From an uncultured Collinsella sp. (GTDB lineage: Bacteria > Actinomycetota > Coriobacteriia > Coriobacteriales > Coriobacteriaceae), in contig CABUZE010000064.1 in NCBI GenBank assembly GCA_902495955.1, positions 1-5,578 on the forward strand: a DNA stretch of 5,578 nucleotides, in the 5' to 3' direction. Below the pieces are notes generated by a model, which saw nothing but the letters and a program-made list of their open reading frames with translations, was not told the DNA's origin and ran no database searches. The translations under genes and the position numbers were made by a program. Shown here piece by piece: positions 1 to 5,073 of this stretch; positions within the stretch are counted from its first letter, which is position 1, and each line of letters opens with the position of its first letter.

Positions 1-1
1 C

Positions 2-112
2 ATCACCGGCGCCAAGAACGCCGCCATCTACGCTACGCAGATTCTAGGCGCTTGCGACCCCGAGTACCGCAAGGTTATCGAGAAGATGAAGCAGGAGATG
101 GCCGACGCCTAG
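2..112 (+). CDS. purE: PurE C-terminal end (N5-carboxyaminoimidazole ribonucleotide mutase), partial
   Basis: Only the last 36 codons and the TAG stop (110-112) are in the window; the start lies off the left edge. PurE moves the carboxyl group of N5-CAIR to C4 to give CAIR in cytosolic de novo purine synthesis. The visible tail reads ITGAKNAAIYATQILG, then a DPEYRKVIEKMKQEMADA end. This is the usual PurE C-terminal pattern: an Asn-Ala-Ala helix with an A.QIL core, then a DP-E-R-K run and a charged helix. Other purine genes (purF, purM) lie further along the same strand, which supports the call. The next gene, a sortase, starts 35 bases downstream with no terminator between, so the two are probably co-transcribed. 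The active-site N-terminal region cannot be checked, so enzyme class and activity rest on this tail and the context. Confidence 0.82.
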   Translation: MTGAKNAAIYATQILGACDPEYRKVIEKMKQEMADA

Positions 113-147
113 GCGTTCCGCCGTTTCACCGCAGTATAAGGAGAGCC

Positions 148-1146
148 ATGTCCGACTATCAGGGAAAACGATTCAAGGCTTCTCAGATTCCCGATCCGTC
201 GAAGCCGGGTGCTGCCCATGCGGCACAGCAGGGTCGGACATCCTCTCCTCAGCAGCCGCGCACGCCGCGCCCCGTGACACCGGCGACGCATCGTCGACAG
301 GACGCGCCGGCCGCATATCGACCTTCATCTTATAGCAATGCTAAGAAGCCGCCCCGGTCTTCATCGCATGCCGCGCCGTCGGATTACACCGAGCCGCCGC
401 GCAAAAAGCGCCGCTCCATTATTCCCATTCTGCTCATCATCATCGGCATCGGCCTGATTGTTGCCGCTGCCGCCATCTTTATCAACGCTCAGATTGGCTA
501 CAAGCAGGCGAGCGAGTCGTATCAAAAGATCGAAAAACAATATGTGAGCGACAAGGACGCCAGCGGCGTGCCGATTATCGACTTTGATGCACTTGCCCAG
601 ACGAATCCCGAGGTTGTGGGTTGGATTTACGCGCCCGGCACCAACATCAACTATCCCGTCGTGCAGACCAACAACAACTCCAAATACCTCAACACGCTGT
701 TTGACGGTACGGCTAACGCGTCCGGTGCAATCTTCTTGGATAGCGACGACACCGCGCCGGGCATGGTGGATCAGCAGACCACGATTTACGGTCATCATAT
801 GAACGACGGTTCGATGTTCAACGTGATTTCGGATACGACCGATCAAGCGACGTTCGACAGCATGGAATACGTGTACTACATCACGCGCGATGCGACGTAT
901 AAGTTGCGCCCGCTGGCGACCAAGGTGGTCGAGGACACGTATGCCAAGGCGCGCACGCCCAACTTTGAGGGCGATGACGGACTGAAGAATTACCTGTCCG
1001 AGATGCTCGACGGTGCCTCTGCCGTGGCGAGTGATGCCACCGATCGTGCCGCTTCGGCAACCAAGGTTGTAACGCTTGTGACCTGTCGTTCGCTGTCATT
1101 TAGCAATACGCGTGCAGTCATGGTGCTCACACCGGTCGAGGAATAA
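148..1146 (+). CDS. srtB: Class B sortase with long proline-rich cytoplasmic N-terminus
   Basis: This 332-residue membrane-anchored cysteine transpeptidase is of the type that attaches surface proteins to the cell wall. The ATG at 148 is chosen because AAGGAGAG sits just upstream; a TTG at 52 in the same frame lies inside purE and has no support. Residues 1-90 are hydrophilic, rich in Pro, Ser, Ala and Arg, and presumably cytoplasmic. RKKRR (85-89) precedes a single hydrophobic segment (about 91-113), giving a type II signal anchor with the catalytic domain outside. The domain begins near 150 (PEVVGWIYAPGTNINYPVVQ, a class B signature). It has YGHHM with likely catalytic His216, a charged helix-containing stretch before the last strands (about 270-305, typical of class B), and TLVTC with catalytic Cys313 followed by Arg322 in NTRAVMV. 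All three catalytic residues are present. Family members are usually about 220-260 residues; the excess is the N-terminal tail. No substrate with a sorting signal is in the window, so the target is unknown. It is flanked by purE and a MoaE-like gene, probably in one operon. Confidence 0.93.
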   Translation: MSDYQGKRFKASQIPDPSKPGAAHAAQQGRTSSPQQPRTPRPVTPATHRRQDAPAAYRPSSYSNAKKPPRSSSHAAPSDYTEPPRKKRRSIIPILLIIIGIGLIVAAAAIFINAQIGYKQASESYQKIEKQYVSDKDASGVPIIDFDALAQTNPEVVGWIYAPGTNINYPVVQTNNNSKYLNTLFDGTANASGAIFLDSDDTAPGMVDQQTTIYGHHMNDGSMFNVISDTTDQATFDSMEYVYYITRDATYKLRPLATKVVEDTYAKARTPNFEGDDGLKNYLSEMLDGASAVASDATDRAASATKVVTLVTCRSLSFSNTRAVMVLTPVEE

Positions 1147-1215
1147 GTTGTTCGAGAGTGGCTAAAAGGGCCCCGTCCCAAATGAGCTACTCGACGACAG
1201 TAAAAAGGAGAAATG

Positions 1216-1632
1216 ATGCTTGAAAGTGGCAAATCGATGCCTTCGGTTGATGCCTGGCTGCGCGAAGCCAAGGCCGATGTTTCGGCGGCTGATTGTGGGA
1301 TGTACCTGGCACACAATGGCGTGGTGCGTGCGACGCCTAAGTCCGAGGTGCGTGGGGTCGAGACAGATGGTGTGGCGCCTGGACATAAGGTGGGCGGCAT
1401 GGTGTTTGGCTTCGATGCCGAAAAGGTGCAGGCTGCTATCGAGGCAACGCGCGCGATGCCGGGTATCGGCTATGTGCGCGTGTGGCTGGCGAGCGGCGAG
1501 CTCGCCGTGGGCGACGACATCATGCTCGTACTCATTGGCGGGGACATTCGCCCGCATGTGGTCGACGCACTGCAGGCGCTCGTCGGTACCATCAAAAATG
1601 AGTGTGTGAGCGAGGTCGAGCGCGAGGCGTAA
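1216..1632 (+). CDS. MoaE-like protein, degenerate (molybdopterin synthase large-subunit fold)
   Basis: A 138-residue soluble protein with no signal peptide or membrane segment. Two ATGs are adjacent (1213 and 1216). AGGAG at 1206-1210 is 5 bases from the second and only 2 from the first, so 1216 is preferred. The order of elements matches MoaE, which with MoaD makes molybdopterin from precursor Z. There is an N-terminal strand ending in NGVVR (Arg38, where MoaE has FxGxVR) and a helix about 67-81 (DAEKVQAAIEATRAM, like the MA...L..I segment). A strand then ends in ASGELAVGD (about 92-100, like HRVGxLxVGE). The last parts are an LVLIGGDIRPHVVDAL segment (where MoaE has a PHR..AF helix) and TIK with Lys127 matching a catalytic Lys. 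The HR pairs and the C-terminal P-WK-E motif with its second Lys are missing. This makes it a distant or repurposed homologue; genuine molybdopterin synthase activity is doubtful. It starts 69 bases after the sortase stop and is the last gene before the terminator. No other molybdenum-cofactor gene is visible here. Confidence 0.62.
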   Translation: MLESGKSMPSVDAWLREAKADVSAADCGMYLAHNGVVRATPKSEVRGVETDGVAPGHKVGGMVFGFDAEKVQAAIEATRAMPGIGYVRVWLASGELAVGDDIMLVLIGGDIRPHVVDALQALVGTIKNECVSEVEREA

Positions 1633-1660
1633 GGCCGGCAGCAGCGCTCACCAACAAAAA

Positions 1661-1693
1661 GCCCGCTGGCAGTCCATCAGTCTGCCAGCGGGC
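1661..1693. terminator. Bidirectional intrinsic terminator between convergent genes
   Basis: A perfect 12-bp GC-rich stem, GCCCGCTGGCAG (1661-1672) with CTGCCAGCGGGC (1682-1693), closes a 9-base loop. Read on the - strand, the stem is followed directly by TTTTT (complement of 1656-1660), a good U-tract for ending the membrane-protein transcript whose stop is at 1731-1733. Read on the + strand, it is followed by ATTTCTGTGTG, a weaker U-rich tail, so it likely also ends the purE-sortase-MoaE-like transcript. It is the only strong hairpin in the 98-base convergent gap. Confidence 0.9.
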
Positions 1694-1730
1694 ATTTCTG
1701 TGTGTTGGAAAATCTCGGCATTGCGTGGCG

Positions 1731-2960
1731 CTACACGCGCGTCGCATCCTTGGGGCTCATGGTCATACTCTGGAAGCGGTTTTCCATGTAGTCGTTATCG
1801 AAATACTTGCCGTAGAACTGCGCGACGGGAATATCCGGCTCCGTGCCGTTGACGCGCTGGTACCAGTAGTCGAGCGACTGTAGCGTCATGACGCCGTCGA
1901 CCAGCATAATGACGGTAAAGATGACGGTAGCCGAGTAGCGGCTTTTCCACGGAATCATGTTGATGAGCTTGAGCAGCCTCGGCAGCAGCAGCTTGATCCA
2001 GATAAGGCCACCCAGGCCCCACAGGCAGGCAAAGCCCGTGCAGGTGCGTCCGCCCGTAAGGACGGCGAGTGGGTCGGGCATGCCGAACAGCTTCATGTGC
2101 GAGTAGCTCCACGAGACCACGCCAAATGAGGTCTGCATAAACCAGCCCACGAACACCTCGAAAGCGCCGCCGATCAGGGCACTTACCAGGAAAATGATCA
2201 GAGGATTCTTTTTATAGAAGCGGTTGAGCGCCATGGTCATGAGCACCGCGCCAAATCCGTAGATGGGGCTAAAGGGGCCAAATAGCATACCGGCACGGTC
2301 CTGATAGACGCCGGGATCGACGACGACCATATGCCAGACTTCCTCGAGAATGAGACCTAACACGCTGCAGACGAAGAATACCCAGAACAGGTTGAAGTAG
2401 TTGAGCTTGATGTAGCCCTCGCCGGTTTCATCGCGGCCGAGCATGCCCTCGTCCGCGGCGTCGCGGTCGAGCATCTCCTGCAGGCGGCGCTGGAGTTCGC
2501 GCTCCTGGCGCAGCGTGGGGGCGACGGTGGCCGAAAGTGCGATGAGGATGACGAGCTGGACGGCGGGGCGCAGCAGGAAGGGTCCGATGCCTTGGAGCAT
2601 CACGTCGACCAAAAGCTCGACGACGGTAAATGCGATAAGGATGTAGGACAGGCGGGCGGCGTTGCGGCGCTGGTTTTTGATAAGGTCCAGGCCAAAGATG
2701 ATCAGGATGACGGCACTTGCCGCAGAGAGCATGATGCCGGCGACGATGAGTCCAACCGCGACGAGCGTGTTGTCGCCGAGCTTTTCGGCGGCGTTGCCGT
2801 TGATGAGCGCGGTAATGACCTGCCACATAAAGGCGGCGACCGACGGGAGCGTGCCCACGCCGGACAGGATGCACAGGACGGCGTACACCTTAATGACGAG
2901 GGGGATCTTCTTGACCTCCGTGGCGCTGGGGACGCTGGGGTCGAGTTCGTTTCGATTCAT
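1731..2960 (-). CDS. Multi-pass membrane protein, putative ABC transporter permease (CmpB / type IV family)
   Basis: A 409-residue integral membrane protein. The start at 2960 has GAGAAAGG six bases upstream on the - strand. Residues 1-18 are polar, then hydrophobic segments fall near 21-45, 65-92, 103-120 and 130-149. A charged, probably helical cytoplasmic linker (about 150-182, rich in Arg, Glu and Gln) follows. A second membrane half has segments near 190-206, 228-247, 253-275, 308-328 and 341-357, and the tail 358-409 is polar. The second half carries the pattern of the family named 'putative ABC-transporter type IV': FGPFSPIYGFGA (227-238), an acidic residue in FEVFVGW (267-273), WSYSH (284-288), GGRTC (303-307) and WGLGGLIWIK (314-323). 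The ABC-transporter name for that family is a database label with little experimental support. No ATPase gene is adjacent, so transport is not shown. The N-terminal half is an extra four-helix region I do not recognise. It is a single-gene unit with its own promoter (2987-3015) and terminator (1661-1693), divergent from purF. Confidence 0.72.
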   Translation of the reverse strand: MNRNELDPSVPSATEVKKIPLVIKVYAVLCILSGVGTLPSVAAFMWQVITALINGNAAEKLGDNTLVAVGLIVAGIMLSAASAVILIIFGLDLIKNQRRNAARLSYILIAFTVVELLVDVMLQGIGPFLLRPAVQLVILIALSATVAPTLRQERELQRRLQEMLDRDAADEGMLGRDETGEGYIKLNYFNLFWVFFVCSVLGLILEEVWHMVVVDPGVYQDRAGMLFGPFSPIYGFGAVLMTMALNRFYKKNPLIIFLVSALIGGAFEVFVGWFMQTSFGVVSWSYSHMKLFGMPDPLAVLTGGRTCTGFACLWGLGGLIWIKLLLPRLLKLINMIPWKSRYSATVIFTVIMLVDGVMTLQSLDYWYQRVNGTEPDIPVAQFYGKYFDNDYMENRFQSMTMSPKDATRV

Positions 2961-2986
2961 ACAGAACCTTTCTCGCTTTGTTGTAG

Positions 2987-3015
2987 GTTATAAGGATACG
3001 CCGCCGACCTGCCAA
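2987..3015 (-). promoter_or_regulatory. Sigma70-type promoter for the membrane-protein gene
   Basis: On the - strand, TTGGCA (3010-3015, 5 of 6 matches to TTGACA) and TATAAC (2987-2992, 5 of 6 matches to TATAAT) are separated by exactly 17 bases. Transcription should start near 2980, giving a leader of about 20 bases that just includes the ribosome site at 2967-2974. The -35 box lies inside the ACCTGCCAAAA motif that recurs after purF. Confidence 0.75.
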
Positions 3016-3023
3016 AAGACAGG
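3007..3023 (+). repeat. Copy 1 of ACCTGCCAAAA...GACAGG motif, upstream of purF
   Basis: ACCTGCCAAAAGACAGG here matches ACCTGCCAAAAAGGGACAGG at 4918-4937 in the same orientation, apart from three bases missing in the middle. The ends CCTG and CAGG are complementary, so it is also a short imperfect palindrome. It covers the -35 box of the divergent membrane-protein promoter. It could be a regulator site or one copy of a dispersed intergenic repeat; the window alone cannot decide. Confidence 0.5.
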
Positions 3024-3033
3024 ACGAACGTCC
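3022..3033. promoter_or_regulatory. Small palindrome GGACG-AA-CGTCC, possible operator
   Basis: Two perfect 5-base arms flank AA just upstream of the -35 box of the - strand promoter. It contains the CGAAC core seen in Gram-positive PurR boxes, but the flanking bases do not match a PurBox. The assignment is speculative: a 12-base palindrome in a GC-rich intergenic region can arise by chance. Confidence 0.25.
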
Positions 3034-3149
3034 CAATTGCAACTTTGTAATCCCCAACGGTGGACGTGGCGGCCATCTGGGAGCGCGGGCGCTTGCACTG
3101 GGCAGACCGATAAAATGTTTGGCCGCAAAACGGATTATTAGCTCGGTGG

Positions 3150-3162
3150 GCTTTTAAAAAGC
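3150..3162. promoter_or_regulatory. AT-rich palindrome GCTTTT-A-AAAAGC upstream of the purF promoter
   Basis: Six-base arms at 3150-3155 and 3157-3162 are perfectly complementary around one A. It sits about 37 bases upstream of the purF -10 box, a usual place for an activator or upstream-element contact. Its AT content stands out from the GC-rich surroundings. No known operator consensus is matched. Confidence 0.3.
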
Positions 3163-3198
3163 GCTGCTCATGCGCGGGGGAGCGTGTCGCGCCGTGCG

Positions 3199-3204
3199 TA
3201 TAAT
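3199..3204 (+). promoter_or_regulatory. -10 box of the purF promoter
   Basis: A perfect TATAAT, preceded by TGCG, lies 41 bases before the purF ATG. The expected start of transcription is near 3211, giving a leader of about 35 bases. That is too short for a purine riboswitch or a leader-peptide attenuator. The -35 region at the right spacing (about 3175-3181) is a G-run with no resemblance to TTGACA. The promoter may therefore depend on an activator or on upstream contacts. Confidence 0.6.
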
Positions 3205-3245
3205 AAGGCGGGTAACGCCAAAATACGAGGCTCTGAGGGGATGCC

Positions 3246-4916
3246 ATGTCTCAAGAAACCATCCGCGCGGCCGAGCGTGCCGCGGGACAGGTGAACACCA
3301 TGTCGACGTATGATCCGGACTCCGACCAGCTGCATGAGGAATGCGGCGTTTTTGGTGTCTGGGCGCCCGATCGCGACGTGGCTCGACTGACGTACTTTGG
3401 CCTGCGTGCACTGCAGCACCGTGGCCAAGAATCGGCGGGAATCGCCGTGGGCGACGGCGGTACGGTTATGGTCCGCAAGGATCTGGGCCTGCTCGACCGC
3501 GTGTTCTCCAATGCCGACTTGTCGACGCTCTCCGGTCAGCTGGCCGTGGGTCACGTGCGCTACGGCACCGCCGGCGCCAAGAGCTGGGAAGCCTCTCAGC
3601 CGCACCTCTCTACCATCAATAGCGTCATTATCGCGCTTGCGCACAACGGCACTCTCGTCAACACCGATGAGCTGCGCCGCCAGCTGATCGAGCTGGGCGT
3701 GCCGTTCCTCTCCAACTCGGATTCCGAGGTCGCGACCAAACTCATCGGCTACTTTACTCAGCGTACAGGCCACCTGCGCGAGGGCATTCGCAAGACCATG
3801 GAGCTCGTGCGCGGCGGCTACGCCATGACGCTCATCAACGAGCAGGCGCTCTACGCATTCCGCGATCCGCACGGCATTCGCCCGCTCGTGCTGGGCAAGC
3901 TGGTGGACGAGGGCCTGGACCAGGCCGATGCCGCATCCGTTTCGCAGCTGCCGTCGCAGGACGGCGCCGCGACGGTCGACGCCACCAACCATGTCACCCG
4001 CGCCGGCGGCTGGGTCGTCGCCTCCGAGACTTGTGCGCTCGACATTGTGGGCGCCGAGTACGTCCGCGACGTCCGTCCCGGTGAGATTTTGCGCATCAGC
4101 GCCGAGGGCCTTGTGTCCGAGCAGGGCGTGCCTGCCGCCGAAGAGCCTGCTAACTGCATCTTTGAGCAGGTCTACTTCGCTCGCCCCGATTCCATCATGA
4201 ACGGCAAGAGCGTCTACGCCTGCCGCTATGACATGGGTCGTCAGCTGGCACATGAGGAGCCCGTCGAGGCCGACCTGGTCATCGGCGTGCCCGACTCCGG
4301 CCTGCCGCCCGCGGAGGGGTATTCGCGCGAGAGCGGTATTCCCTTTGGCGAGGGCCTTATCAAGAACCGCTACGTGGGCCGTACGTTTATCGAGCCTACG
4401 CAGGAGTTGCGCGCCATGGGCGTGCGTATGAAGCTCAACCCGCTGCGCGACAACATCGAGGGCAAGCGCCTGGTCGTCATTGACGACTCCATCGTCCGCG
4501 GCACCACCATGGTGCAGCTCGTCAAGATGCTGCGCAACGCCGGCGCCAAGGAGATTCACATTCGCATCAACTCGCCCGAGGTCATCTGGCCGTGCTTCTA
4601 CGGCATCGATACCGACGTGCAGTCGCAGCTCATCAGCGCCAACAAGACGGTCGACGAGATTTGCGAGTATATCGGTGCCGATTCGCTGGCCTTCCTTTCG
4701 GTCGAGGGCCTGCTTAAGGTCATGCCCAAGGGCGGTTACTGCGATGCGTGCTTTACCGGCCGCTACCCCGTGGCGATTCCCGAGAGCTTTGGCCGCGACA
4801 AGTTCATGGAGGGCTTTAAGCCCCGCAACCTGGACAAGCCGCTGCACTTTGACGACGACGCCGTGGTCGAGAAATACGACGACCGTAGCTGGGAAGAGAA
4901 GCACGGCGAGGCCTAA
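3246..4916 (+). CDS. purF: PurF, glutamine phosphoribosylpyrophosphate amidotransferase
   Basis: A complete 556-residue enzyme that converts PRPP plus glutamine to phosphoribosylamine, the first committed step of cytosolic purine synthesis. ATG 3246 follows GAGGGG with 5 bases between. An internal ATG at 3300 (residue 19) is a possible alternative start. Cys33 in EECGVFG is the N-terminal nucleophile, exposed by removal of a propeptide of 32 residues (14 from the alternative start). The class II glutaminase domain (about 33-270) has VGHVRYGTAG, AHNGTLVN, SDSEV and RDPHGIRPL (206-214). The phosphoribosyltransferase domain has GVPDSG and the PRPP loop VVIDDSIVRGTT (410-421). Cys304, Cys450, Cys499 and Cys502 match the four ligands of the structural [4Fe-4S] cluster of the Bacillus-type enzyme. 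One oddity is that residues about 220-253, between LGKL and GGWVVASETCALD, form an Ala/Asp/Ser/Gln-rich insertion where typical PurF has only a few residues. purM follows after 157 bases on the same strand. Confidence 0.97.
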   Translation: MSQETIRAAERAAGQVNTMSTYDPDSDQLHEECGVFGVWAPDRDVARLTYFGLRALQHRGQESAGIAVGDGGTVMVRKDLGLLDRVFSNADLSTLSGQLAVGHVRYGTAGAKSWEASQPHLSTINSVIIALAHNGTLVNTDELRRQLIELGVPFLSNSDSEVATKLIGYFTQRTGHLREGIRKTMELVRGGYAMTLINEQALYAFRDPHGIRPLVLGKLVDEGLDQADAASVSQLPSQDGAATVDATNHVTRAGGWVVASETCALDIVGAEYVRDVRPGEILRISAEGLVSEQGVPAAEEPANCIFEQVYFARPDSIMNGKSVYACRYDMGRQLAHEEPVEADLVIGVPDSGLPPAEGYSRESGIPFGEGLIKNRYVGRTFIEPTQELRAMGVRMKLNPLRDNIEGKRLVVIDDSIVRGTTMVQLVKMLRNAGAKEIHIRINSPEVIWPCFYGIDTDVQSQLISANKTVDEICEYIGADSLAFLSVEGLLKVMPKGGYCDACFTGRYPVAIPESFGRDKFMEGFKPRNLDKPLHFDDDAVVEKYDDRSWEEKHGEA

Positions 4917-4956
4917 AACCTGCCAAAAAGGGACAGGTTTATTTTGGTAGGTTTTA
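4914..4956 (+). terminator. Overlapping alternative hairpins at the purF stop codon (possible attenuator or leaky terminator)
   Basis: Structure A pairs 4914-4928 with 4942-4956: 15 continuous pairs including one G-U, loop 13 bases, starting at the purF stop codon itself. Structure B pairs AAACCTG (4916-4922) with CAGGTTT (4934-4940) and is followed by TTTATTTT, like a weak intrinsic terminator. A smaller third pairing, 4947-4952 with 4956-4961, is also possible. A and B share their left arm and cannot coexist. Structure B would reduce transcription into purM, and structure A would prevent B. Alternatively the whole unit is a dispersed palindromic repeat. The pairing is seen directly; the regulatory role is inferred. 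Confidence 0.5.
4918..4937 (+). repeat. Copy 2 of ACCTGCCAAAA...GACAGG motif, downstream of purF
   Basis: This is the longer copy of the motif found at 3007-3023, in the same orientation. A third, inverted partial copy, TTTTGGTAGGT (4942-4952), matches the reverse complement of ACCTGCCAAAA with one mismatch. Together with the inverted copy it builds the alternative hairpins at 4914-4956. Confidence 0.55.
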
Positions 4957-4978
4957 CCTGCTGTTTTGTTGATATGAC

Positions 4979-5003
4979 GGCGCGTGCTGTTATGGCACGC
5001 GCC
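4979..5003 (+). other. Perfect 9-bp hairpin in the purF-purM spacer
   Basis: GGCGCGTGC (4979-4987) pairs perfectly with GCACGCGCC (4995-5003) around a 7-base loop. The stem is very GC-rich, but neither strand has a U-tract next to it, so it is not a standard intrinsic terminator. It may stabilise the 3' end of the purF message or act as a leader structure for purM. Confidence 0.55.
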
Positions 5004-5030
5004 GAAATGAACGCAACTATGAGCACCGTT

Positions 5031-5049
5031 TGGCGCCCGGGCGGCGCCA
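5031..5049 (+). other. 7-bp hairpin just upstream of the purM ribosome site
   Basis: TGGCGCC (5031-5037) pairs perfectly with GGCGCCA (5043-5049) around a 5-base loop. It ends about 8 bases before the purine-rich purM ribosome-binding stretch GGGAGAGGAAGG (5057-5068). It leaves that site free, so it is more likely a stabilising element than one that hides the ribosome site. Confidence 0.45.
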
Positions 5050-5073
5050 CGGTAGTGGGAGAGGAAGGCTCAG

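Noticed and set aside
361..846. Open frame on the - strand opposite the sortase
   Set aside because: It has no ribosome site or recognisable domain and overlaps the well-supported sortase coding sequence.
1153..1193. Imperfect hairpin between the sortase and MoaE-like genes (1153-1163 with 1185-1193)
   Set aside because: Nine pairs with a 2-base bulge, one G-U and a 21-base loop, and no U-tract afterwards. It is not convincing as a terminator or regulatory element.
3093..3116. TTGCAC (3093-3098) plus TAAAAT (3111-3116) as a second purF promoter
   Set aside because: The spacer is only 12 bases, and no other -35 candidate fits TAAAAT.
2961..3245. Purine riboswitch or leader-peptide attenuator upstream of purF
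   Set aside because: The TATAAT box leaves a leader of only about 35 bases, and no purine aptamer core or short leader frame is visible in it.
3241..3245. ATG at 3241 as the purF start
   Set aside because: It is out of frame with purF; the in-frame ATG at 3246 follows directly.
3168..4904. Long open frame on the - strand opposite purF
   Set aside because: It is antisense to a clearly real purF with all family motifs. Its composition (runs of Val, Ala, His, Asp, Gly) is typical of a frame opposite GC-rich coding sequence, and it matches no known family.
4969..4997. Possible purM promoter starting with TTGATA at 4969-4974
   Set aside because: No acceptable -10 box lies 16-18 bases downstream; the nearest AT-rich hexamer (TGTTAT, 4988-4993) is only 13 bases away.
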